From the NCBI GenBank assembly GCA_902545405.1, contig CACCFT010000002.1:34728-98727 (forward strand): a stretch of 64,000 bases of DNA. Direction: 5' to 3'. This DNA comes from an uncultured Pelagibacteraceae bacterium (GTDB lineage: Bacteria > Pseudomonadota > Alphaproteobacteria > Pelagibacterales > Pelagibacteraceae). This document shows positions 52,209 through 60,572 of this stretch, piece after piece. The notes beneath the pieces are model-generated. The model searched no databases. It worked only from the letters and a program-made list of their open reading frames with translations, and was not told the DNA's origin. A program made the translations under genes and the position numbers. Each line of letters opens with the position of its first letter. The stretch's first letter is position 1.

Positions 52209-53781
52209 GGATAAAATCAGCTGCTCTTTCACCTATCATTAAAGTAGGTGCATTTAAATTACCACTTGTAATCTCTGGCATAACTGAGGCATCTGCAACT
52301 CTTAAATTTTCTAAACCATGAACTTTCAATTTTTCGTCAACTACTGCCATTTTGTCCGCTCCCATTTTTAATGTACAGGATGGATGATAAGCTGTTTCGG
52401 CTTTTGACCTAATATACTCGGTTATTTGTTCATCATTAGTTGCACTTTCACCTGGACCTATTTCTTTTCCAGCGTAAGGTTTCATTGAATCTTGACTTAA
52501 AATCTTTCTAGCTACACGAACACACTTAATTGTTTCTTTTAAATCGTATTCATCTTTTAAATAATTAAATTGAATTTTTGGGTAATCGTATGGATTTGAG
52601 CTATTTAATTTAATATGTCCTCTACTTTTAGGTTGGTTCAAACTTGCATGTAATTGATAACCATGTCTGTCAGGATCAACTAATCCATGATCGATTACAA
52701 ATGCTGGAAAAAAATGAAATTGAATATTCGGATAGCTTTTGTCTTCTGAAGATTTGCAGAAACCACCTGCTTCTAAAAATGAAGTAGAACATGGACCACT
52801 TTTTGAAAGAAACCATTGAATACCAATTTTAAGCATATTTATTTTGTTAACATAAGAATAGAGCGTATCTTTAGTTTTACATTCTTGCTGAATGTAGGTT
52901 TCTAAATGGTCTTGTAAATTTTGACCTACTCCCTCTAACGAGTGTACAACATTAATTCCTTTATCTTTTAAATCTTTTTCAGGTCCTACACCTGATAACA
53001 TCAATAGTTGTGGTGAATTGATTGAACCCCCGCTTAAAACAACTTCTTTGTTAGCGTAAACCTTTGTGACTTTATTTTTAATATTTACTTCTATTCCTAC
53101 TGCTTTTTTTCCTTCAAAAATAATCCTTTCAGCAAAAGAATTAGTAAAAACTTTTAAATTTTTTCTTTTTTTTGCTGGCTCTAGATAATATTTAGAAGCG
53201 CTAGCCCTTTGACCTTTATGAATTGTAATATCATACATTCCAAATCCCTCTTGATCTTCTCCGTTCATATCATTATTTTTTTTATACCCTGCTTCGACTG
53301 AAGCATTAATAAAAGCGCCAAACAACGGATTTTTGTTTTTGGATTGATTTACTGGTAAAATTCCTTTCCCACCTCTGAATTCATTCTCTCCTTCGGACCA
53401 TGTCTCAATTTTTTTAAAAAATGGTAAAACATTTTCATAAGACCAGGATTTTAGACCAAATGAAGCCCATCTCTCATAATCATTTTTATTTCCTCGAACA
53501 TAAACCATTCCGTTATGTGCAGAACAACCGCCCACCATTTTTCCTCTTGGGCAAAATAATCTCCTATTATTTAAATTAGGCTCTGGTTCTGAATAATATT
53601 TATAATTATATTTTGGATCGTGCATTGCATATAGAATTGCTAAAGGCATATTAACCTTCCAAATATCACTAGATCCACCTGCTTCAAACAAAGCAACATT
53701 AAATTTACCATTTTCACTTAGTCTATTTGCAAGAACACATCCTGCTGTACCAGCTCCAACAATTATGTAGTCAAATTTCAT
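52201..53781 (-). CDS. GMC-family oxidoreductase, choline dehydrogenase-like
   Basis: 526 residues. FAD motif DYIIVGAGTAGCVLANRLSE near the N-terminus, GMC signature 1 in RGKMVGGCSAHNGMVYVRG and signature 2 in GGSINSPQLLMLSGVGP. The catalytic His and Asn pair is in AYHPSCTLKMG and TSGNLNAPTLMIGE. BetA-type choline dehydrogenases are the nearest well-known group, but GMC enzymes act on many alcohols. It is last in a minus-strand operon after a thioesterase (1-base overlap) and a CitE-like lyase. Choline to betaine aldehyde is possible; no betaine aldehyde dehydrogenase is here. Confidence 0.85.
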   Translation of the reverse strand: MKFDYIIVGAGTAGCVLANRLSENGKFNVALFEAGGSSDIWKVNMPLAILYAMHDPKYNYKYYSEPEPNLNNRRLFCPRGKMVGGCSAHNGMVYVRGNKNDYERWASFGLKSWSYENVLPFFKKIETWSEGENEFRGGKGILPVNQSKNKNPLFGAFINASVEAGYKKNNDMNGEDQEGFGMYDITIHKGQRASASKYYLEPAKKRKNLKVFTNSFAERIIFEGKKAVGIEVNIKNKVTKVYANKEVVLSGGSINSPQLLMLSGVGPEKDLKDKGINVVHSLEGVGQNLQDHLETYIQQECKTKDTLYSYVNKINMLKIGIQWFLSKSGPCSTSFLEAGGFCKSSEDKSYPNIQFHFFPAFVIDHGLVDPDRHGYQLHASLNQPKSRGHIKLNSSNPYDYPKIQFNYLKDEYDLKETIKCVRVARKILSQDSMKPYAGKEIGPGESATNDEQITEYIRSKAETAYHPSCTLKMGADKMAVVDEKLKVHGLENLRVADASVMPEITSGNLNAPTLMIGERAADFILN

Positions 53782-54248
53782 TACTTTTTAAGTTTATCTG
53801 CAAGCACCAATTTATCTGATTTAAAACTATTTTTATTTTCTTTAATAAAATCATCCATAATTTTTATTTTATCTTCTTCAAATTCTGTAACTTTTCTTTT
53901 TTCAAGATCGATATAAAGAGATATACTTTCTGTAGTTGCAGCAAGTTTTCTTGTTTTTTTTTCGATCATCTCACATTTTAAATGTAACCTTTTCTTATCA
54001 TGATCAAAGAAAGTGCAATAAACATCAACTTCTTCATTTTCTTTAATTTCATTGTCATAAGTTGTTCTTGTTTCAACCACCATTGTACTTCTTTTACTTA
54101 TTTGTGCTTTAGCTCCCCCCATCTCAAATTTATTAAGCATGGTTTCCCATGCTTCATCAAAAATTAAAACATAATAAGCCATATTCATATGCTCATTATA
54201 ATCCGTCCAATCTTTTATTATTTTTCTTGAAGCTAAGTGAAATGCCAT
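53781..54248 (-). CDS. Hotdog thioesterase, betainyl-CoA thioesterase type
   Basis: 155 residues of 4HBT hotdog fold. WTDYNEHMNMAYYVLIFDEAWETML carries the Asp/Tyr/Asn-His segment common to thioesterases found with carnitine dehydrogenase. In the L-carnitine route of Pseudomonas and rhizobia a thioesterase of this type releases glycine betaine from betainyl-CoA. Here the dehydrogenase and BKACE genes are on the divergent operon 1 kb away. The start overlaps nothing upstream (4-base gap after the CitE-like gene), and the stop overlaps the GMC start by one base. Confidence 0.8.
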   Translation of the reverse strand: MAFHLASRKIIKDWTDYNEHMNMAYYVLIFDEAWETMLNKFEMGGAKAQISKRSTMVVETRTTYDNEIKENEEVDVYCTFFDHDKKRLHLKCEMIEKKTRKLAATTESISLYIDLEKRKVTEFEEDKIKIMDDFIKENKNSFKSDKLVLADKLKK

Positions 54249-54252
54249 TTTA

Positions 54253-55113
54253 TTAGCCTTTATTTATTTTATCCGCTACTAACAATTTTCTTTGCATCTC
54301 TCTTAAAACAGGTCTTTCTATCAATTTACCATCTATTACAACTAAACCTGTATTTGCTTTTTTAAATTGATCCATAATTCTTTTAGCTTTACTTATTTCT
54401 TCCTCTGATGGAGTAAAAATTTCATTTAAAATACTTATTTGCTTTGGATGAATAGATCCTTTCCCGGTGAAACCTAAATTTTTAACAAACTGAGCTTCTT
54501 TTTTCATACCTTCCATATCTTCTAAATTTAAATAAGGAACATCAATAACATCTACTCCTTTACTTGCGCCAGCGTGAACCAACCTTGATCTTGCATAAAC
54601 TAAATTCTCTAATTTGTTTTCCACTCTCAATTCTGCTGCCATATCTTCTCCTCCAAAATAAAGAGCAACTATTCTATCGCTAGAATGTGCTATATCGTAA
54701 ATGCTTTCAAGAGCTTGATTAGTTTCCATTATAACATGAAGATCAGTATCTAAACCACAATCAGTAAGCATGTCATCAATAAATGTAATTTCGTCAGGCG
54801 TTTTAACTTTAGGTAACATGATAGCTTTAACTTTTAGTTTATTTGAAGCAATTGCTTCTAAGTCTAAAAGACCGTTTTTAGTTCTTTGACAATTTAATCT
54901 AACAACTAATTCAACATCATTTTTTACTTCTAGTGACTTTAATGCTTTAATGGTATTTTTCCTTGCCTCATCTTTATCCTTCATGGCTATCCCATCTTCT
55001 AATTCTATACAAACCATATCAGCCCCTGAAGCCAAGGCTTTTGGAAACATCTCTGGTTGAAGACCTGGTGTAAATATAAAGCTACGTCTAACCCTTAGTT
55101 TATTTAAGTCCAT
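54253..55113 (-). CDS. HpcH/HpaI-CitE family lyase
   Basis: 286 residues. RRSFIFTPGLQPEMFPKALASGADMVCIELEDGI is the CitE-type start, with metal-binding Glu in CIELEDG and the RLN (VVRLNCQRT) CoA region. ALYFGGEDMAAELR and GKGSIHPKQISILNEIFTPS are typical of the malyl-CoA/citramalyl-CoA lyase branch. It would cleave or hydrolyse a 3-hydroxy acyl-CoA ester. First gene of the minus-strand operon with the thioesterase and GMC oxidoreductase; divergent from the BKACE gene across 59 bases. The exact substrate cannot be read. Confidence 0.85.
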   Translation of the reverse strand: MDLNKLRVRRSFIFTPGLQPEMFPKALASGADMVCIELEDGIAMKDKDEARKNTIKALKSLEVKNDVELVVRLNCQRTKNGLLDLEAIASNKLKVKAIMLPKVKTPDEITFIDDMLTDCGLDTDLHVIMETNQALESIYDIAHSSDRIVALYFGGEDMAAELRVENKLENLVYARSRLVHAGASKGVDVIDVPYLNLEDMEGMKKEAQFVKNLGFTGKGSIHPKQISILNEIFTPSEEEISKAKRIMDQFKKANTGLVVIDGKLIERPVLREMQRKLLVADKINKG

Positions 55114-55172
55114 TTAATTTTTATTTCTTATAATTGTTAATGATATGATATTATATTTTCCTAGAAATAAAA

Positions 55173-56060
55173 ATGAACAATAAGGTCTTCATCTCGTGTG
55201 CAGTTACAGGATCTGGTGATACAGCAAGTAAACATCCTGATTTACCTAAAACTCCAGAACAAATTGCAAAAGCGGCAATAGAGTCTGCTAAAGCTGGTGC
55301 TGCAATTGCCCATATCCATGTCAGAGAAGAAGATGGAACACCAAGTAGACGACTTGAGCTTTATAAAGAAGTGGTTGACAGAGTGAGATCATCTGAAACT
55401 GATGTAATTCTTAATCTTACAACGGGCATGGGTGGTGATTTAGATATTGGCCAAGGTAAGAACCCTTTAGACTTTGGTCCAATGACAGACATGGCAAATG
55501 TGATGGAAAGAATTGCTAATGCAGAACAATTTCTTCCAGAAATATGCACACTTGATTGTGGAACTTTAAATTTTGGAGACAGTTCTGTTATTACAGTTAA
55601 TACACCTAACGATTTAAGAAAAGCTGCAAAAAAACTTCAAGAAATAAAAGTTAAACCTGAAATAGAAGCTTTTGATTTAGGAAATATGTGGTTTGGTGCT
55701 CAATTATATAAAGAGGGATTATTAAGTGATCCACCTCTTTTTCAAATGTGTTTAGGTATTCCATGGGGAGCACCGGCAACACCATTAGCTATGCAAGCGA
55801 TGAAAGATATAATGCCTAAGGAAGGTATATGGTCAGGTTTTGCAATATCTAAAAACGAAATGCCATATGTTGCTCAAACTGTAGTAATGGGAGGTAACCC
55901 AAGAGTTGGTTTAGAGGATAATTTATATTTATCAAAAGGTAAATTGGCAACTAATCCTCAATTAGTTGAGAAAGCTATAAGGATCGTCACAGATCTTGGT
56001 GTAGAGATTATGTCACCTTCAGAGACAAGAGAAAAATTAAAGCTTGTAAAACACAAGTAA
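55173..56060 (+). CDS. BKACE-family cleavage enzyme, probable 3-dehydrocarnitine cleavage
   Basis: 295 residues. The zinc motif HIHVR (in GAAIAHIHVREEDGTPS), TLDCGTLNFGD and the Glu of KPEIEAFDLGN are BKACE (DUF849) hallmarks. BKACE enzymes condense beta-keto acids with acetyl-CoA, giving acetoacetate and a CoA ester. Beside a carnitine dehydrogenase the substrate is expected to be 3-dehydrocarnitine, yielding betainyl-CoA plus acetoacetate. The stop overlaps the dehydrogenase ATG (TAATG). Other beta-keto acids remain possible, but the pair with LcdH is the known carnitine arrangement. Confidence 0.88.
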   Translation: MNNKVFISCAVTGSGDTASKHPDLPKTPEQIAKAAIESAKAGAAIAHIHVREEDGTPSRRLELYKEVVDRVRSSETDVILNLTTGMGGDLDIGQGKNPLDFGPMTDMANVMERIANAEQFLPEICTLDCGTLNFGDSSVITVNTPNDLRKAAKKLQEIKVKPEIEAFDLGNMWFGAQLYKEGLLSDPPLFQMCLGIPWGAPATPLAMQAMKDIMPKEGIWSGFAISKNEMPYVAQTVVMGGNPRVGLEDNLYLSKGKLATNPQLVEKAIRIVTDLGVEIMSPSETREKLKLVKHK

Positions 56061-57001
56061 TGTCAAAAATTAAAACTGTAGGAATAGTTGGAACTGGTGT
56101 CATAGGCACTGGCTGGATAATAAGGAATTTAGCTCACAACAAAATTGTTCATGCATATGATCAAAACAAAAATCTTAAAAATTATGTTTTAAAAGAAATA
56201 AAAAGAACTTCAAAAAGTATAAAAAAACTCTTTAGAAAAAAAATTTTAATTAAAAATTTAAAATTTTTTAATTCTTTGGAAAAGGCTCTTTCAAATGTAG
56301 ATTTTGTTCAAGAAAGTGTATTAGAGAATTATAAAGTTAAAACTGATTTAATTCAAAAAATCTCTAAATATGTAAAATCTAATGTAATTATTTCTTCAAG
56401 TTCATCAGGACTTTTACCCTCTAAAATTTTTTCTAAGAGTAAAAATCCTCAAAGAGGCATAATTGGACATCCATTTAACCCAGCGTATTTATTGCCAGCA
56501 GTTGAAATAGTTCCTGGAAAAAAAACTACAAGAAAGTTTCTTTCAGATGCAAACAAATATTACAAATCAATTTCAATGAAGCCAATTATGCTTAAAAAAG
56601 AATTACCAGGCTATTTATCGGATAGACTTCAAGAGGCATTGTGGAGAGAAGGTTTACATATTATTAATGAAAATTATGCAACAACACAGGAATTAGATCG
56701 TGCAATAGAAGATGGACCAGGTCTTAGATACTCAATAATGGGTACCTTTTTAACCTTTCATCTTGCTGGAGGTAATGCAGGAATGAAACATATGTTAAAG
56801 CAATTTGGTCCAGCTTTAAAATTGCCTTGGACAAAATTGAAAGCTCCAAAGTTAACAAATAAATTATCTGATAAACTTATATCAGGCACAAGAAAACAAG
56901 CTAAAGGTAAATCAATTAATATGCTTTCAAATATTAGAGACCAATATTTAGTTGATGTATTAAAAATTAGAAAAAAATATGAGAATAAAATTAGAAATTG
57001 A
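56060..57001 (+). CDS. lcdH: L-carnitine 3-dehydrogenase
   Basis: 313 residues of the 3-hydroxyacyl-CoA dehydrogenase fold. The NAD motif TVGIVGTGVIGTGWIIRNL is at the N-terminus. IGHPFNPAYLLPAVEIVPG holds the catalytic His, and GPGLRYSIMGTFLTFHLAGG with FGPALKLPWTKLKAPKLT are features of carnitine dehydrogenases. It oxidises L-carnitine to 3-dehydrocarnitine. It is coupled to BKACE upstream (1 base) and to the second GFA gene downstream (1 base). It lacks a fused thioesterase domain, which some LcdH proteins carry; a separate thioesterase is at 53781. Confidence 0.88.
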   Translation: MSKIKTVGIVGTGVIGTGWIIRNLAHNKIVHAYDQNKNLKNYVLKEIKRTSKSIKKLFRKKILIKNLKFFNSLEKALSNVDFVQESVLENYKVKTDLIQKISKYVKSNVIISSSSSGLLPSKIFSKSKNPQRGIIGHPFNPAYLLPAVEIVPGKKTTRKFLSDANKYYKSISMKPIMLKKELPGYLSDRLQEALWREGLHIINENYATTQELDRAIEDGPGLRYSIMGTFLTFHLAGGNAGMKHMLKQFGPALKLPWTKLKAPKLTNKLSDKLISGTRKQAKGKSINMLSNIRDQYLVDVLKIRKKYENKIRN

Positions 57002-57411
57002 TGAAAGAAAAAATTTTTATAAATAAAACTGGTGGATGTATCTGTGGAGATATAACTTTTAACGTTAAGCTTGATGAAGTCCCTTTAGTTTTCAATTGTC
57101 ATTGCATTGATTGTAGAAAAAAAATAGGAGGAATGATGACAATTATACTACTTAGAGATGGAGCAATAAATATAGATAAGTCTAAATTAAAAATTTATGA
57201 ACATGAAGGTGGCAGTGGTAATAAAATTAAAAAACATTTTTGTGGGAAATGCGCTGCTCCTATTTTAACTTATGTAGAAAAGTATAAAAAATATTATTTA
57301 TATGCAGGTTTGCTAGATGATATTAGTTTTTTAAACAAAGCAGAGAACATACATTATAAAGAGTCTCATTTTCCATTTATGGAAATAAGCGAAAAAAATA
57401 CTAAAGTTTAA
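57001..57411 (+). CDS. GFA-family zinc protein, copy 2
   Basis: 136 residues from ATG 57001, which overlaps the LcdH stop (TGATG); a TTG one codon earlier is also possible. Cysteine motifs GGCICGDITF, FNCHCIDCRKKIGG and HFCGKCAAPI define the GFA fold. It is paralogous to the gene at 51732. Coupling to the carnitine genes suggests a role in that pathway, but its reaction is unknown. Its end is 3 bases from the convergent SDR gene. Confidence 0.87.
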   Translation: MKEKIFINKTGGCICGDITFNVKLDEVPLVFNCHCIDCRKKIGGMMTIILLRDGAINIDKSKLKIYEHEGGSGNKIKKHFCGKCAAPILTYVEKYKKYYLYAGLLDDISFLNKAENIHYKESHFPFMEISEKNTKV

Positions 57412-57414
57412 TAA

Positions 57415-58200
57415 CTAATGCATTCTTAAAGTATTGCCGTCTACAGCAATTACTTGTCCTGATATCCTTGGTGCATCATTCGAAATTAAAAAGCTACAAA
57501 TTTTTCCAATGTCGTCTTCGTATACCCAAGTATTCATTGATGTCATTGAAACAAATTCTTTTTCTATTAATTTTTTTGAAACATTTAAAAACTTCGATTT
57601 ATCCCTTATCACTCTACCCATTCTATCTCCTTTAATTGTTCCAGGACAAATAGCGTTTACTCTAATTTTAAATTTTCCTAGTTCCATTGCCAGTGTTTTG
57701 GTTATGCCGACAACTGCCCACTTACTTGCACAGTAAGGAGATCTTAATGGAAATCCAAATATACCTGCGGTTGATGATAAATTTATTATAGCTCCACCTT
57801 TATTTTTTTTTAGCATTGGAATTGAATATTTTGAAAAATAAAAATGGCTAATAACGTTTACCTTTAATGTATTTTCCCAATCCTTACTTTTTAATTTTTC
57901 AAGTGTCCCGGTTGGCCCAGCGATTCCAACGTTATTAATTAGAGCATCAATTTTTTTTGTTTTTTTTAATATTTTGCTAAAAAAATTTTTTACTTGGTTC
58001 TCATCCGAGGCATCACATTGAAAAACAAACAATTTTTTATTATTTAGTTTATGCTTCTTGCATTTATTCAGAAAAGTTGGATTGATATCACAAAGATATA
58101 CTATTGCACCTTTATCTAAAAATATTTTTGCCGAACTCCATCCAATACCTGAACCTCCAGCAGATATAATTATTTTTTTATTTTTTAAGGTTATGCTCAT
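57415..58200 (-). CDS. Short-chain dehydrogenase/reductase
   Basis: 261 residues from ATG 58200; a TTG eight codons upstream is less likely. The NAD(P) motif ISAGGSGIGWSSA replaces the usual TGxxxGIG (Ser and Ala in the first positions). The NNVG motif is in ALINNVGIAGP; catalytic Ser, Tyr and Lys are in NLSSTAGIFG and SPYCASKWA. The tail RISGQVIAVDGNTLRMH is normal. Many members act on 3-hydroxyacids or sugars. It diverges from the butyrobetaine dioxygenase. Substrate unknown. Confidence 0.9.
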   Translation of the reverse strand: MSITLKNKKIIISAGGSGIGWSSAKIFLDKGAIVYLCDINPTFLNKCKKHKLNNKKLFVFQCDASDENQVKNFFSKILKKTKKIDALINNVGIAGPTGTLEKLKSKDWENTLKVNVISHFYFSKYSIPMLKKNKGGAIINLSSTAGIFGFPLRSPYCASKWAVVGITKTLAMELGKFKIRVNAICPGTIKGDRMGRVIRDKSKFLNVSKKLIEKEFVSMTSMNTWVYEDDIGKICSFLISNDAPRISGQVIAVDGNTLRMH

Positions 58201-58302
58201 TTTTAATTTTAAAAGATAATTCAAACTAACAAATCTTCCAACTATTAATATGTCAACTAATAATTGAATTGAGCATTAAATTATTTTATATTGATATTGA
58301 TT

Positions 58303-59427
58303 ATGCACTCAATTTCAAAAATCTCAAAAAACGGGACTTATCTTCAAGTAATTTGGGATGACGGGAAAGAGAGTAAATTTAATTATATGTGGCTGAGAGA
58401 TAATTGCCCTACAGCACACGATAAAGACTCTAGGCATCGAATGTTTAATATTTTAGATGTATCAGAAAATATAAACCCAAAAAAATATAATCTTAATAGC
58501 GATGGTAAATTAGAAATAGAGTGGAGTGAGGGAAATCATGTAAGCCATTATGATATTAGTTGGCTTAGAGAAAATTGTTACACAATTAAAAATAACGAAG
58601 AATATAAATCACCTTATAAATTATGGGATAGTAGTTTAGAAAAAAATATTGAAAGCATATATATAGATCATAATGAAATTATATCTTCTGAAGAGGGATT
58701 AATTAAATGGTTAGAGCTTCTTCACTATAAAGGAATAGCTATAGTTTATAATGCTCCAGTAGAAAAAAATTCTGCTTTTCCTGTTTTAAATAGAATTAGC
58801 CACACAAGAGAGACATTTTTTAAAACACCTTTTGAAGTTATAAATATACCAAAACCAAATAACTCAGCTTATACAGCTCATGCACTTCAAAATCATATGG
58901 ATTTACCATGGTTTGAAAATCCTCCTGGTTATCAATTTTTACATTGTTTAGTTAATTCAGCAAAAGGGGGCGACTCATCAGCAGTAGACGCATTCGCTGT
59001 TGCAGAATATTTAAAGAATAACGACAGAGACACGTTTGATACACTTACAAAGATTCCTTTAAAGTTTAGAGACAAAGATTACACACAAGAAGCTCATAGA
59101 AGCTTTTATGGCACTGCAATAAGTCTTACAAAAGATGGTGATTATAATGATGTTAGATTTAGTACTGCAACCATGGATGCATTAGATTGTCACCCAGATC
59201 AAATGGATAAAGTTTATAAATCTCATCATAAATTTGGAAAACTTTTACACGATGACAAATTTCAAATAAAATTTAGGCTAAGACCAGGAGATATATATAC
59301 ATTCAATAATAGAAGAGTTCTTCATGGAAGAACTGAATTTGATCCAAATTCTGGACACAGACACCTGCAAGGTTATTACATGGATAGAGATGAAATTGTG
59401 GGTAGATTAAATTATCTTAAGAAATAA
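58303..59427 (+). CDS. Gamma-butyrobetaine dioxygenase
   Basis: 374 residues from ATG 58303; a TTG four codons earlier is less likely. An N-terminal DUF971-like domain (about 1-95; FNYMWLRDNCPTAHD, ISWLRENCYT) is followed by a TauD/TfdA-type dioxygenase. Fe(II) ligands are His-x-Asp in LQNHMDLPWFENPPGYQFLH and the His in RVLHGRTEF, with Arg near RHLQGYYMDRDE. It hydroxylates gamma-butyrobetaine to L-carnitine with O2 and 2-oxoglutarate, feeding the carnitine genes next door. Several Cys that bind zinc in the N-domain of animal BBOX1 are absent. Trimethyllysine dioxygenase is related, but context favours BBOX. Confidence 0.85.
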   Translation: MHSISKISKNGTYLQVIWDDGKESKFNYMWLRDNCPTAHDKDSRHRMFNILDVSENINPKKYNLNSDGKLEIEWSEGNHVSHYDISWLRENCYTIKNNEEYKSPYKLWDSSLEKNIESIYIDHNEIISSEEGLIKWLELLHYKGIAIVYNAPVEKNSAFPVLNRISHTRETFFKTPFEVINIPKPNNSAYTAHALQNHMDLPWFENPPGYQFLHCLVNSAKGGDSSAVDAFAVAEYLKNNDRDTFDTLTKIPLKFRDKDYTQEAHRSFYGTAISLTKDGDYNDVRFSTATMDALDCHPDQMDKVYKSHHKFGKLLHDDKFQIKFRLRPGDIYTFNNRRVLHGRTEFDPNSGHRHLQGYYMDRDEIVGRLNYLKK

Positions 59428-59430
59428 AAA

Positions 59431-59460
59431 AAAAGGGCTTTGAAAATCAAAGCCCTTTTT
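59431..59460. terminator. Bidirectional terminator between the dioxygenase and proX
   Basis: AAAAGGGCTTTGA (59431-59443) pairs with TCAAAGCCCTTTT (59447-59459) around AAA. A and T runs flank both sides, and the two neighbouring genes converge on it. Confidence 0.9.
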
Positions 59461-59481
59461 ATCTAATTTATTTTAAAGTTA

Positions 59482-60486
59482 TTATGGAAGCCAACTTTTC
59501 CATTTATCTGGATTGTTGTCTAACCACTCATTAACAACTTCTTTTACATCTCTTTTCTTAATATCAACTTCAACTAACATTTTAGCTTGGTCAATATTTT
59601 GTAAAGACATTTTTTCAAAGAACTTCTTAGCATCAGCATGTTCTGCACTAGCAAAAGTAGCTGGGTTACCATAGTTCATCGTGTAATCTTTAGCCCAACC
59701 AGTTGCTGGCCATGCAGCAGTTCCACAATCTTTCCAGTTATTTGCTTCAGTGAAGCTGTCACAAGTTTTGTGTTCTGGAAGTTGTACACCAACCATATCA
59801 TACTCACCAAAGAACCAATGTGGTGACCATAGATAAAGTAGGAATGGCTCTTTACGCATGTAAGCAGCTTTTGCTTCTGCGATAGCAGCAGCTTCTGTTC
59901 CAAGTTCATCAGCCTGGAAGTCTATTCCTAAAAGATCAAGTCTTTTTTGGTCATGACAGTTCCAACCTGCAACCGGACATCCAATAAGTCTACCTTTCTT
60001 ACCACTTTCAATTGTTGCAAATTTTGCTTTGTGTTTATTTAAGTCTTTCCAAGTTTTAATACCTAGTTCCTCAGCAGCATATCTTGGTATCCAGTAGTCT
60101 GACATACCGATTATTCCTGCTGTTCCAAGTAAGTCTACACTTCCATCACCATTGTATGTACCAACGACTTTACCTTCGTATATTAAGTCCTCTTTTAACA
60201 TAACAGTGTCAGCTTCAGCGTAACTTGGCCAACTTTCGCAAGCGAAGTCTAACTCACCTGCAGCGATTGCTTCCCATAAACCAGTTCCTGAAGGAAATAC
60301 AGTTTGTTTAATTTTGTATCCCATTTCTCTTTCAAGAATTGCTACGGCAACTTCGCAAGTAATTATCCCACCAGTCCAATCTGCTATAGCTGCGTGAAGT
60401 CTTTTGGCTGCATTGGCTTGACCAAAGCTTCCAATTAACAGAGCTACAGAAAGAATTAGTGCTGATATCTTTTTTGATAACTTCAT
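59482..60486 (-). CDS. proX: Glycine betaine/proline-type ABC substrate-binding protein
   Basis: 334 residues with a signal peptide (about 1-26, ending ANA). IADWTGGIITCEVAVAILEREMGY, then ACESWPSYAEA and LLYLWSPHWFFGEYDM are OpuAC-type segments whose Trp/Tyr residues form the aromatic box for quaternary amines. Cysteines at GCPVAGWNCHD and TCDSF..DCG may pair. GAGGAAATAA precedes the ATG. It lies 86 bases downstream of the permease with inverted repeats between, which may raise binding-protein output. Ligand may be glycine betaine, carnitine, butyrobetaine or choline. Confidence 0.9.
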   Translation of the reverse strand: MKLSKKISALILSVALLIGSFGQANAAKRLHAAIADWTGGIITCEVAVAILEREMGYKIKQTVFPSGTGLWEAIAAGELDFACESWPSYAEADTVMLKEDLIYEGKVVGTYNGDGSVDLLGTAGIIGMSDYWIPRYAAEELGIKTWKDLNKHKAKFATIESGKKGRLIGCPVAGWNCHDQKRLDLLGIDFQADELGTEAAAIAEAKAAYMRKEPFLLYLWSPHWFFGEYDMVGVQLPEHKTCDSFTEANNWKDCGTAAWPATGWAKDYTMNYGNPATFASAEHADAKKFFEKMSLQNIDQAKMLVEVDIKKRDVKEVVNEWLDNNPDKWKSWLP

Positions 60487-60517
60487 TTATTTCCTCTCTT
60501 TTTAATTAATTAAAAAC

Positions 60518-60570
60518 ACATTTTAGATCAAAATGTATTGGTCTGTAAACCACGCAAATAGTACTATTTG
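60518..60570 (-). promoter_or_regulatory. Inverted repeats between the permease and proX
   Basis: Two symmetric elements lie in the 86-base gap. One is a perfect 16-base palindrome CAAATAGTACTATTTG (60555-60570). The other is ACATTTT (60518-60524) paired with AAAATGT (60530-60536) around AGATC. They could be an operator, an internal promoter region, or RNA stems that stabilise the downstream message. No terminator T-run follows on the minus strand. Confidence 0.4.
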
Positions 60571-60572
60571 TC

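Noticed and set aside
57434..57736. 100-codon frame antisense to the SDR gene
   Set aside because: It is the reverse of conserved SDR coding sequence; no domain or ribosome-binding site supports it.
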